DNA of 64,000 nt from the NCBI RefSeq assembly GCF_000308595.1, contig NZ_BAGA01000109.1, positions 116,860-180,859 on the forward strand, written 5' to 3'. Source of the DNA: Nocardia higoensis NBRC 100133 (GTDB taxonomy: Bacteria > Actinomycetota > Actinomycetes > Mycobacteriales > Mycobacteriaceae). Position numbers and translations under genes: made by a program. The notes under the pieces are model-generated. The model worked only from the letters and a program-made list of their open reading frames with translations. It did not search any database and was not told where the DNA came from. Below are positions 26,982 to 34,852 of this stretch, in pieces. Positions within the stretch are counted from its first letter, which is position 1; every line of letters begins with the position of its first letter.

Positions 26982-27029
26982 CCGGCTGGAGTACTAGCCG
27001 AACTCATGAAAGGATTGCCGAAGCCATGA
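26982..27029 (+). pseudogene. Last codons of a second RelA/SpoT-type toxin
   Basis: The frame ends AELMKGLPKP-stop and overlaps the ATG of the immunity gene at 27026. The full toxin ends QALMKGMPKL in the same relation to its immunity gene. This shows the immunity copy at 27026 once stood behind its own toxin, of which only this end remains next to it. Confidence 0.65.
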
Positions 27030-27415
27030 CCGAGACAAAATATTATCACTACTTCGGACGCCAACTGCGGATCGAGATCGCCGAGAATGGTGAACGTGTG
27101 GGATCGGTTCTGGACTGGAGGACCGGCCAGTTTGTGGAAGCCGAAGACCGGATCGTCGGCGAGGCGATGATCAACATGACCAGCGCAGATATCTGGCGTA
27201 TGACTTTCAGAGAATTCGTTACCGAAACCGAAAGCATGCGAGCCGCCTATATTTCGGGCGAAGGTCCCGTGTTTCCACTCTATCGGATCGTCAAGGGCAT
27301 ATTCGACGATGCGGAATGCGAGAATCGAAGGCTCACGCGCGAAGAGATCGAACTCATCGACAAAATATATTCTCAGACATTCGCCTTGTGGGAGGCTGGC
27401 GAAGCCTTGTCATGA
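27026..27415 (+). CDS. Second intact immunity paralog (orphan)
   Basis: 129 residues, the same length as the protein at 23343. Both share long identical stretches: GSVLDW, TGQFVEA, NMTSADIWRMTF, SGEGPVFPLY and the ending QTFALWEAGEALS. The variable parts lie at residues about 35-45 and 95-105. The upstream toxin has been reduced to its last codons. Such orphan immunity genes can protect against toxins of sibling strains. The start ATG has AAAGGA about 13 bases ahead. Confidence 0.7.
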   Translation: MTETKYYHYFGRQLRIEIAENGERVGSVLDWRTGQFVEAEDRIVGEAMINMTSADIWRMTFREFVTETESMRAAYISGEGPVFPLYRIVKGIFDDAECENRRLTREEIELIDKIYSQTFALWEAGEALS

Positions 27416-27483
27416 TATGCCCATGATCAATGCCTGATTTGCTGCGCACTCGGTCTTGATCTCGATGTGTCGTTCAACACTGG

Positions 27484-27590
27484 ATGACAGGTCGGCTCGG
27501 ATCGAAGATCGCATTCGGGCGGGTCGACCAGATCTCTCGAGCCCTCGACGACATCGAGAGAACCGGCCTGAAGGCGATCAAGATGCGGAT
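27484..27590 (+). pseudogene. Internal fragment of a RelA/SpoT-type toxin domain
   Basis: The frame reads GSKIAFGRVDQISRALDDIE followed by RTGLK, closely matching residues about 841-868 of the toxin at 20449 in protein and DNA. It lies downstream of the orphan immunity gene, runs into IS5-type DNA at about 27586, and has no start or stop of its own. It is a displaced piece, not an expressed enzyme. Confidence 0.65.
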
Positions 27591-28005
27591 GCGGTGTCGT
27601 GGCCGGCCGGGCCGGCCACGCAGCGGTTTCACCCGGTCGAGGAGTTCGGGCAGCATGAGGTGGTCGTTGACGTTGGCTGCGGACAGTGTCACCGCGAGGG
27701 GAAACCCGTTGCCGCAGGTCAAGATGTGGTGCTTCGAACCGGTTTTGGCGCGATCGACCGGGGAGGGGCTTGCCGCGGCGCCCCCTTTTCGCCCGGACGT
27801 GTAAGGCGTCGACCATCACACGCGGTGGAAGTCGATCAGCCCGGCAGCGTGGCTGTGGGTGAGCATCTGCTGGTGCATCTTCTCGAACACCCCTGGCTGC
27901 TTGCCAGTCGCACAACCGGCGCCAGCAGGTCATTCCTGAGCCGAACCCGAGTTCTTGGGGCAACTCTTCCCATCCGATCCCGGTGAACAGCACGAACAAG
28001 ACCTC
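27586..28005 (-). pseudogene. Degenerate IS5-family transposase
   Basis: Minus-strand pieces in different frames read FVLFTGIGWEELPQELGFG, then LTCGNGFPLAVTLSAANVND and LPELLDRVKPLRGRPGRPR. These are consecutive parts of IS5-family (IS402/IS427 group) transposases. Frame changes between them, and loss of both ends, show it is inactive. No inverted repeats were found. Confidence 0.65.
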
Positions 28006-28020
28006 CGATGCTTTTAAGTG

Positions 28021-28218
28021 TCAAGCGGCGACGGGTTCCGGGGCAGTTGTGATGGGGTGGGCGAATGCCTTGACCGAGTCGAATTCCTGCCGGTGATGGA
28101 GGCAGTAGTAGAGCTGACCGAACATCTTGTTCACCAGGTTGCGAAGCGCGGCGGAGTGCCGGTCACCGTGTGCGCGGCGACGCAGATAGTGCTCGCGTGC
28201 CCAACTACTCTCCGACAC
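28021..28218 (-). pseudogene. C-terminal fragment of an IS110-type transposase
   Basis: 65 codons on the minus strand with HYLRRRAHGDRHSAALRNL and FGQLYYCLHHRQEFDSVKAF, like the end of IS110/IS116 transposases. The catalytic N-terminal part is missing. It lies immediately beside the IS5-type remnant, so mobile elements have repeatedly landed at this end of the island. Confidence 0.55.
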
Positions 28219-28344
28219 GACACCAACATGCGCCGCCAGTTAGCCACCCGGACTGGAACCCAAAGGATGGGGCAGGTCACCTTCTGGTGGTTGCCGATCC
28301 GCACTGCGCTTCGGAAGATGAGGGCATCATCACCGCTCAGCCTC

Positions 28345-29574
28345 TCAACTCGCAGCCAACGTCCCCAGGAACTCCCGCACTTCCGGCACACGGGAATGCG
28401 GCCGGACGCTGGTGGCCACCGTTCGGAGTTTCTGATGAACTCGAGTCGAGCCGATCTGCTGGATGCCGTCGAAATTCTCGGTGAGAACGTGGCATCCCTC
28501 GGCGATGTTTCCGGCCTGGACCAGGTTGCGTCCCAGCTGGACTTGCCATTCCGCTCGTTCGCGAGGCCAGGCGGCGGATCCCTCGATCGCCGCCTGGATT
28601 CGTGTGGAAGCGGTCTCGTGCTCGCCGAGGTACATCTGCATGATGCCGGTCATGCCGCTCAGCAGAGCCTCCGGCAGATAGACCCAGTCCGGATCGAATC
28701 CTCGGCTGGACTCGTACGCCCGGTAGGCCCGGCTCAGGGCATCGGTGACAGCCGATTTGTTGGCGATCGGATCCTGCATCCCGAGAGCATCGGCTTCACG
28801 AATTGCCATGAGTGCCCGCAATCGTGGACCTCCACGCCTCATGGCGGCACGGGAGGCGGTCTGGGCATACTGCACCGCTTGCCGAGCGCCCGCGGGAGTA
28901 CCACCGTTCCATTCGGAAAGTAAAGAACTGGCGTTGCCGAGAGCATGCGCCACCGCGATCCCGTCATCGACCGCGGCTGCGGCCTGCGCGGCATCGGCGT
29001 AGTACCGACGCCCTTCGTCCAGTCGGCCGGCGTCGTAGTGCACCCATCCCGCAGCGGTCATCATCTCGGCGGCGGCACTGGTCAGTTCGCGGCCGACAGC
29101 CTCCGTGTAGGTGCCACCGTCCAGCAGTTGCTGGACGTACCGAACTCCGTTGGCGGCCACCCGGCACAACCGATCACCACCGACGATCAGGTCGAGTTCG
29201 TGAATCTGGTTCGTACCGGCAGTGACCGCCGCAACGTCGGTGACACCGACCCGGATAGCGGACGGGGATGCCGCAATGGCAGTGGTCTCGCCCGCCACAC
29301 CGGCAGTCATGACACCACCGGCGCCGAGGGCACCGGCTCGTAGGAAATTGCGACGATCCACGTCCGCCCCCTCGTTCGACCCCACCACCAGTATGGCAAG
29401 CGGAACATGCAACGCACGAGCTACACGACGCAACATCCGTACGTCATGAACACACGCGGCATCGTTCTCCAACTGCGAGATCATCGGCTGCGCATACCCG
29501 ATCAACGCACCCAGCTCACGCTGAGTCATCCCATACGACCTGCGTATCCGACGAATCACCTCACCCGTGGACAT
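28345..29574 (-). CDS. XRE-type regulator with TPR-like domain
   Basis: 409 residues. Residues about 5-60 are a Cro/C1 helix-turn-helix (MTQRELGALIGYAQPMISQLEN). A DRRNFLRAGALGAGGVM stretch follows near residue 75. It looks like a twin-arginine signal but is a common internal feature in this actinobacterial regulator family. The rest is helical repeats. Start options are ATG 29574 and in-frame GTG/TTG just upstream; none has a clear ribosome site. It marks the right side of the toxin/immunity island, as the regulator at 18256 marks the left. The two are not close copies. Confidence 0.8.
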   Translation of the reverse strand: MSTGEVIRRIRRSYGMTQRELGALIGYAQPMISQLENDAACVHDVRMLRRVARALHVPLAILVVGSNEGADVDRRNFLRAGALGAGGVMTAGVAGETTAIAASPSAIRVGVTDVAAVTAGTNQIHELDLIVGGDRLCRVAANGVRYVQQLLDGGTYTEAVGRELTSAAAEMMTAAGWVHYDAGRLDEGRRYYADAAQAAAAVDDGIAVAHALGNASSLLSEWNGGTPAGARQAVQYAQTASRAAMRRGGPRLRALMAIREADALGMQDPIANKSAVTDALSRAYRAYESSRGFDPDWVYLPEALLSGMTGIMQMYLGEHETASTRIQAAIEGSAAWPRERAEWQVQLGRNLVQAGNIAEGCHVLTENFDGIQQIGSTRVHQKLRTVATSVRPHSRVPEVREFLGTLAAS

Positions 29575-29800
29575 CACCAACCGCAGACACCCCCACTTCC
29601 CTCACGCCACGAGTGCACCAGTATCGACCAGAACCACTGCCCGTCAAGGGGATTCGCACCCCTACGAGGCGCCATATACGGATTCCCGAATGCTTCGACC
29701 GCCGGACGGCATGCTCGTCGCACGCCAGGGAAGGATGGTTGTAGTACAGCAAGCTCGCGCTGTTGAACACCGGCGCGCCGTCGAACGTGCCGGGACGGTT

Positions 29801-31000
29801 TCAGCGAGTGAGCGCCGCCTTCCAGGACAACCGCGCCCCGGTGTGCAGGATGCTGCGCGTATATACCCGCGCCGCCACCCAGGCCACGAGCGCGCAGGCG
29901 AGCAGCATCACCAGCGCCGACCCGGCCATCTCCCACGGCTCGACCTGCCCCGAGGCCGTCCGGACCGGCATGACGAACGCCGAGACCGGCGGCACCCAGC
30001 CGGCGACGCGGGCGATCGTGCCGTCCGGATCGCCGACCGCGGCGATGCTGATGCCGTAGCAGAACATGACCAGCAACATCAGCGGTGTGGTGACGCCCTG
30101 CACCTCCTCCTGCCGCGACACCAGCGAGCCCGCGGCCGCGTACATCAGCGAGAACAACAGATAGCCGAGCAGCGCCCACACCAGCGTGGCCGCGAAGACC
30201 GAGACCGCGGTACCGGTCAGCGTGATCAGGCCGACCACGCGACCCGCCACCAGTCCCGCCGCACCGATCACCGCGACCTGCAACAGCGCCGACGCCCCGA
30301 TGCCGAGCACCTTGCCCCACATCAGGTGGATCGGCCGGATGGTGGCCAGCAGCAGCTCGGCCACCCGCGTCGACTTCTCCTCCACCACGCCGATCGCCAC
30401 ATACACGCCGAAGGTGAGCACAGTGGTGAACAACAGCAGCAAGGCCACCCACGCCATGCTCATCCGCTCGCTGCGCTGCGGGTCGGGCGGATCCAGCGCG
30501 ACGACCGAGATGTCGAGGCCGGCGACATCGGCGAGGGCGGCGTCGCGATCGACGCTGTAGTCGTTCAGCACTTCGGTCACCACTTCGGCGCGGATCGCCT
30601 CGGACAGCACCGCGCCGAGGGCCGGGTCGAGCGACTGCCCGACGAGCACGGTGTAGGACCGATCGCCGGTCGGTCCGACCGCGGCGTCGTAGCTTCCCGA
30701 CCGCAGCCCGGCCCGCGCGCTCGCTTCGTCGACATCGTCTCGGACATGCAGCTCGAGCCCTGCCGTCCGCGCGGTCTCCGGCAGACGCTCGGCCAGGGTG
30801 GTTCCGGCGCCGACGACCGCCACGTCGACACGCTGCGGCCCGTCGTCGGCGAACGCCGAATACACCACCGCGGCGGCGACCACAGCCAGGCTCATCAACA
30901 GCAGACTCCACCGGTAGGCCTTGGCGCCCACCTGGGCCAGGAACTCCCTGCGCACCACCAGCCCGACGGTCCGCAACACCTGGGTGTCACCGCTGCTCAT
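29801..31000 (-). CDS. ABC-2 type transporter permease (NatB-like)
   Basis: 399 residues. One membrane helix lies near the N-terminus (residues about 25-48). A large extracytoplasmic part of about 140 residues follows, then five or six helices from about residue 170 on. This is the arrangement of Na+/drug-export ABC-2 permeases with a VVEEKSTRVAELLLATI loop. The ATG overlaps the stop of the ATPase gene. The substrate is unknown; Na+ or an amphipathic drug is typical for the family. Confidence 0.87.
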   Translation of the reverse strand: MSSGDTQVLRTVGLVVRREFLAQVGAKAYRWSLLLMSLAVVAAAVVYSAFADDGPQRVDVAVVGAGTTLAERLPETARTAGLELHVRDDVDEASARAGLRSGSYDAAVGPTGDRSYTVLVGQSLDPALGAVLSEAIRAEVVTEVLNDYSVDRDAALADVAGLDISVVALDPPDPQRSERMSMAWVALLLLFTTVLTFGVYVAIGVVEEKSTRVAELLLATIRPIHLMWGKVLGIGASALLQVAVIGAAGLVAGRVVGLITLTGTAVSVFAATLVWALLGYLLFSLMYAAAGSLVSRQEEVQGVTTPLMLLVMFCYGISIAAVGDPDGTIARVAGWVPPVSAFVMPVRTASGQVEPWEMAGSALVMLLACALVAWVAARVYTRSILHTGARLSWKAALTR

Positions 31001-31911
31001 GCCGCCACCACCGCACGGAAGAGCTCGGTCAGCGAAGCCTGGTAGGAGGCGAAATGCCGGACCGGTCCGGTGCGCAGCGCGGCGTCGAGCACCAGTTGAT
31101 CGTCGGTGTCCTCGTCCAGAGCGAGCAGCGTCCGCGGCGGCTCCCCCGGCTCGGTCACGTCGTGCTCGAGCACCCGCACACCGGGCAACGCGTCGGCCCA
31201 ATCCGGCGGCGCGTCCGGCGCGCTCACCGCCAGCCTCCGCCCGCCGCGCGAGCGCAACTCGGCCACCGTGCCCACCGCCCGCATGCTGCCCGCGACGATG
31301 ATCCCGACCCGATCGCAGAGCCGCTGCACCAGATCGAGCTGGTGCGAGGAGAACATCACCGGCACCCCCGCCGCGGCCTGTTCCCGCAGCACCTCACTCA
31401 TGACGTCCACCGCCACCGGATCCAGCCCGGAGAACGGCTCGTCGAGCACCAGTAGTCGCGGCCGGTGCACCAGCGCCGCCGCCAACTGGGCGCGCTGCTG
31501 ATTGCCGAGGCTCAGTTCCTCGAGCCTGCGCTCCCGCTTGTCGGTGATCCCCAGCCGCTCGCACCAGCGATCGACCTCCCCCGCCGCCGAGCGCCTGTCC
31601 AATCCGTGCAGCTCGGCGAGATAGCGCAACTGCTCGGCCACCTTCATCTTCGGATACAGTCCCCGCTCCTCCGGCATGTATCCGAACTGCCTGCGCAACG
31701 CGAAATCCACCGGAGCGCCGTCGAATCGGACCTCACCGGCATCGGCCGCGAGCACGCCGAGCACGATCCGCATGGTGGTCGACTTCCCCGCGCCGTTGCT
31801 GCCGACGAAGCCGAAGATCTCCCCCGTCCCGACCTCGAAACCCACATCGCTCAGCGCGGTCACCGCACCGAACCGTTTCGCCAGTCCTCGTATCTCCAGC
31901 CGCACGCGCAT
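30997..31911 (-). CDS. ABC transporter ATP-binding protein (NatA-like)
   Basis: About 304 residues. Walker A is GSNGAGKST, the signature LSLGNQQRAQL, Walker B LLVLDEPFSGLDP and the switch histidine FSSHQ. A C-terminal DUF4162-like extension of about 80 residues is typical of NatA-type ATPases. The frame is open to 31971. ATG 31911 directly follows GGAGGG, so the GTG at 31905, six bases further, may be the true start. It pairs with the permease at 29801. Confidence 0.9.
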   Translation of the reverse strand: MRVRLEIRGLAKRFGAVTALSDVGFEVGTGEIFGFVGSNGAGKSTTMRIVLGVLAADAGEVRFDGAPVDFALRRQFGYMPEERGLYPKMKVAEQLRYLAELHGLDRRSAAGEVDRWCERLGITDKRERRLEELSLGNQQRAQLAAALVHRPRLLVLDEPFSGLDPVAVDVMSEVLREQAAAGVPVMFSSHQLDLVQRLCDRVGIIVAGSMRAVGTVAELRSRGGRRLAVSAPDAPPDWADALPGVRVLEHDVTEPGEPPRTLLALDEDTDDQLVLDAALRTGPVRHFASYQASLTELFRAVVAA

Positions 31912-32034
31912 CCCTCCGGTCTGTAACCCCACCCACAGTAGGGGTTCCGCGCACCACACCCCGGCGCACAACTACCGTGGCGAACGGGCACCGCCGCCCG
32001 CTGTGAGCCGCGATATCGAAGGCAGGGCACAACG

Positions 32035-32814
32035 ATGGACATCTACAGAGTGGCCGCACTGCGCGACGAACGCGCCGAGGTGCTGCGCTTCTGCGCGCAG
32101 TTGTCGGAGCCGCAGTGGCGCAGTGACAGCGCCGCCGCGGGCTGGCGAGTGCAGGATGTGGTGGCGCACATGGGCGCGAGCTGCCGCGCCTTGTTCACCC
32201 CGGCCGCGCTGACACTGGTGCGCACCGACGACATCGAGTCGGCGAACGACACGTTCGTCGACCGACGACGGAACCTGACGCCGCAGCAGGTCCTGTCCGA
32301 ATACGAGCGCTGGAGCGCGTGGGTGATCCGGCTCGCCCGGGTGGTGTCGAAGACGCCGATGGCAGGCATCCGCTCGTCACTGGGCGAGCTGGGACGATTC
32401 CGACTGGACCGGATGCTCACCTCGGCGCTGGTGTTCGACACCCACACCCACCTGCGTCACGACATCGCATCGAGCCTGGGGTTGCCCGCGCCGTCGACCG
32501 ATGCCAACCGGATGGCGGTGGTGCTCGAATGGATGCTCGCCGTCCTCGGCAACCAGTTGCGGGCCGCGCCGACGACGGTCCCCGGCGCGGTGCGACTCGT
32601 CCTGACCGGACCCGGCGGTGGCGAGTGGGTGATCGGCCCGGACGGCGCGATCACCGCGGGCCGCGACGGCGATGCGGTGGCGGTGATCCGCGGCGCCGCG
32701 CTGGACTTTCCGAGCTGGGCCACCACCCGGTCCGATTGGCGTGCGGGCGATCTGGTGCTCGACGGCGACATCGAGGCGGCGACTCGGTTTCTCGACGCGA
32801 TGGATATCGTCTGA
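32035..32814 (+). CDS. Maleylpyruvate isomerase-family mycothiol-dependent protein
   Basis: 259 residues with the N-terminal DinB/MDMPI four-helix fold: GWRVQDVVAHMGA carries the first metal-binding His and FDTHTHLRHD the others. A C-terminal SCP2-like domain follows (residues about 175-259). Members use mycothiol, a thiol specific to actinomycetes. The actual substrate is unknown. It stands alone, divergent from the ABC transporter genes. Confidence 0.85.
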   Translation: MDIYRVAALRDERAEVLRFCAQLSEPQWRSDSAAAGWRVQDVVAHMGASCRALFTPAALTLVRTDDIESANDTFVDRRRNLTPQQVLSEYERWSAWVIRLARVVSKTPMAGIRSSLGELGRFRLDRMLTSALVFDTHTHLRHDIASSLGLPAPSTDANRMAVVLEWMLAVLGNQLRAAPTTVPGAVRLVLTGPGGGEWVIGPDGAITAGRDGDAVAVIRGAALDFPSWATTRSDWRAGDLVLDGDIEAATRFLDAMDIV

Positions 32815-33048
32815 CACCCCCGACCGCGACCAAGTGGCCGCTGCGCTGTCACGGAGCGTCGGCGATCACATCGAGCCCGCATCCCGCCGGAACTGCGTGA
32901 TCTGCTCGACGCCGACCCGAGCGGCACCATCGCGGATCTCGACAGTGTCGTCGCGGGCAGGGACCGGTCGCGCCCGCGATCGTCTCGTGCAAGGAGTTCG
33001 CGCGCGATCCTGGCCGACAGCCGTCCGGAAAACCGGTGCGGGCACCGG

Positions 33049-33252
33049 TCAGACCGTGATAGCGGTGCCACAGATCCCGCAAGCCTCGAGGTACTTGCGG
33101 CCCCACCGCGCCACGGGGATGAAGAAGACTGTGAACTGGGAGAACTCCCGGACGCGAACCCACTGCGTGGTGTTGTGACAGCGCGGGCAGGTCCGGGTGG
33201 CGCCCGGACCGAGCTGCTGCTGCTTGCGGCCGTATCCGAAGAGGAAGAACAT
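33049..33252 (-). CDS. Small zinc-ribbon protein
   Basis: 67 residues starting MFFLFGYGRK. CPRC at residue 22 and CGIC at residue 58 make one four-cysteine zinc ribbon around an aromatic FFIPVARWG segment. This pattern is a widespread actinobacterial family of unknown role. The start follows GAGAGGG. The open frame extends upstream to 33306 without family-like sequence. The 230 bases before it (32815-33048) hold nothing recognised. Confidence 0.78.
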   Translation of the reverse strand: MFFLFGYGRKQQQLGPGATRTCPRCHNTTQWVRVREFSQFTVFFIPVARWGRKYLEACGICGTAITV

Positions 33253-33321
33253 CCCTCTCAGGGTAACCGGAAGGATCGAGCCGCCCGCCTCTCCGGCGGG
33301 ACCCAATCGCAGAACGAGGTC

Positions 33322-33714
33322 TCAGCGTCGGGCCATCCGGTCGATACGGCGCAGCGCGATGTCGAGCACGGGCAGGTAGGCGGGCGCCCACAGCGGCGCC
33401 GACATCGACGCTCGGCATCCGCCCTCCGCCGGTTCGACTTCGTGCGTGGTCGCCGGAATGCCCGCGACCGCCCACGCCCACCGGCGTCCCGGGTCGAAAT
33501 CGGTGATCACGAACGGCAGCGGCACCCCGACCGAGATCGTCACGGTGCCGCGCGCACCCGCGGCCAGCCGATCGCCGTCGATGGTGGCGGCGCTGACCGT
33601 GGGACCCCATCGAGGCCAAGCGGTGAGGTCGGTGAGCAGCTGCCACACCACCTCCGGCGGCGCCGGGATGTGGCGGTGCACGGTCCAGCGCCGGTCGCGC
33701 AGCGACGGTGTCAT
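33322..33714 (-). CDS. SRPBCC (START-like) family protein
   Basis: 130 residues with the typical start IPAPPEVVWQLLTDLTAWPRWGP and the FDPGRRWAWAVAG strand pair of polyketide-cyclase/START folds. Such proteins hold hydrophobic ligands in a central cavity. It is one of several minus-strand genes here, 15 bases after the LigD-like polymerase gene, and could be co-transcribed with it by chance. Ligand unknown. Confidence 0.82.
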   Translation of the reverse strand: MTPSLRDRRWTVHRHIPAPPEVVWQLLTDLTAWPRWGPTVSAATIDGDRLAAGARGTVTISVGVPLPFVITDFDPGRRWAWAVAGIPATTHEVEPAEGGCRASMSAPLWAPAYLPVLDIALRRIDRMARR

Positions 33715-33729
33715 CGTTCCATCCCAGTC

Positions 33730-34683
33730 TCACCCTTCCCTGCGGGCCTTCGCCCGGCGCTTGCCTTCGTGCATGGCCTGCACGCGCGCGACCGGGATCG
33801 TGTGTCCCTCCTCCACCAGATCTGCCGGAAGCGATTGCGGCGCGGGCATCTCCGAGACCCAGGGGTCGCGCCCGGCGAGGAGCCCGGGGACGGTGCGAAC
33901 GGTGAAGTCGGCGGGCGCGACCTCGGGCAGCTCGGACCAGCTCACCGGAAACGACACCGGCACACCGGGTCGCACGCGCGGGCTGTAGACCGAGACCACC
34001 GTCGCGCCGCCGGAACGGGTGGAATCGAGGAACACTTTTCCCTCGCGGTCCTCGCGAATGAACGCGGTGGTCGCCAGATCCGGGTCGAGCCGTTCGGCGC
34101 GGGCCGCGACGGCGCGGGTGGCGGCGGCCGCGTCCTCGAGCGGAATGCCCGGTTCGATGGGGACGAAGACGTGCACCCCCTTCGACCCGCTGGTCTTCAC
34201 CGCGCCGGACAATCCGTCGGCGGCGAGCGCGTCGCGGATGAGCTGGGCGGCGAGCACCGCGTGCCGGAACGTCTGTCCCGGTGCGGGGTCCAGGTCCAGC
34301 ACCAGGTGGGTCTGCCCGGCCGCGGTGTCCGTGGTGAGCAACGTCGGGTGGTACTCGACGGCACGCTGGTTACCCAGCCACATCAGGGTGGGCAGATCCT
34401 GGCACAGCGGATAGGTGATCTTCCGGTTCACGCTCGCCGCCCACGTGGTCACCCGCGGGACGAAGTCGGGCGCGTACTTCGGCAGATTCTTCTGCATGAA
34501 CGGTTCCTGCCCCGCCCGCACGCGCACCACCGACAGTGGCCGGTCCCGCAACTGCCCGATCAACGGTTCGGCGACCGCCTCCAGATAGTCGAGCAGATCG
34601 CGCTTGGTCGCCTCGGCGCCGTCGAACAGCGGCTGATCGAGATTCGTCATCCGGACGCCCGCGCGCTCCTCGTCGCTGCCCAT
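33730..34683 (-). CDS. Stand-alone LigD-type DNA polymerase/primase domain
   Basis: 317 residues matching the polymerase (PolDom, archaeo-eukaryotic primase) part of bacterial LigD. Conserved parts are LSVVRVRAGQEPFMQKN, HLVLDLDP with the catalytic aspartates, and TSGSKGVHVFVP. The ligase and phosphoesterase domains are absent, as in many mycobacterial PolD proteins. It probably fills gaps or adds ribonucleotides in end-joining or excision repair. The start is ATG 34683 or 34650; no strong ribosome site decides. Confidence 0.87.
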   Translation of the reverse strand: MGSDEERAGVRMTNLDQPLFDGAEATKRDLLDYLEAVAEPLIGQLRDRPLSVVRVRAGQEPFMQKNLPKYAPDFVPRVTTWAASVNRKITYPLCQDLPTLMWLGNQRAVEYHPTLLTTDTAAGQTHLVLDLDPAPGQTFRHAVLAAQLIRDALAADGLSGAVKTSGSKGVHVFVPIEPGIPLEDAAAATRAVAARAERLDPDLATTAFIREDREGKVFLDSTRSGGATVVSVYSPRVRPGVPVSFPVSWSELPEVAPADFTVRTVPGLLAGRDPWVSEMPAPQSLPADLVEEGHTIPVARVQAMHEGKRRAKARREG

Positions 34684-34852
34684 CGCCCCACACTGCCCCG
34701 CGACGATCGACGGGTCAACACCGCACGCCGCGATCTTTCTCCCTCCTCGGCGGGTCAGCCGTGGCGCGCCCGTGGACGTGGCGCGAAACCGCGATCCGGG
34801 ACAGACTTGGAGTCGTGAGTGCGATGTCGATGAGCGCCCGCGAGGGCGGGTC

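Noticed and set aside
28351..29300. Twin-arginine signal RRNFLRAG in the regulator at 28345-29574
   Set aside because: It lies after a DNA-binding domain, near residue 75, and is a known recurrent internal motif in this regulator family; export makes no sense.
29646..29663. T-arm-like hairpin (minus strand AGGGGTGCGAATCCCCT) at the right edge of the island, suggesting a tRNA or attachment site
   Set aside because: The loop is TGCGAAT rather than TTCGAAT and no acceptor, D or anticodon arms fit around it. No integrase gene is nearby.
29567..31045. Long plus-strand ORF opposite the ABC permease
   Set aside because: Composition is Arg/His/Gln-rich without domains; it is a mirror of the conserved minus-strand permease.
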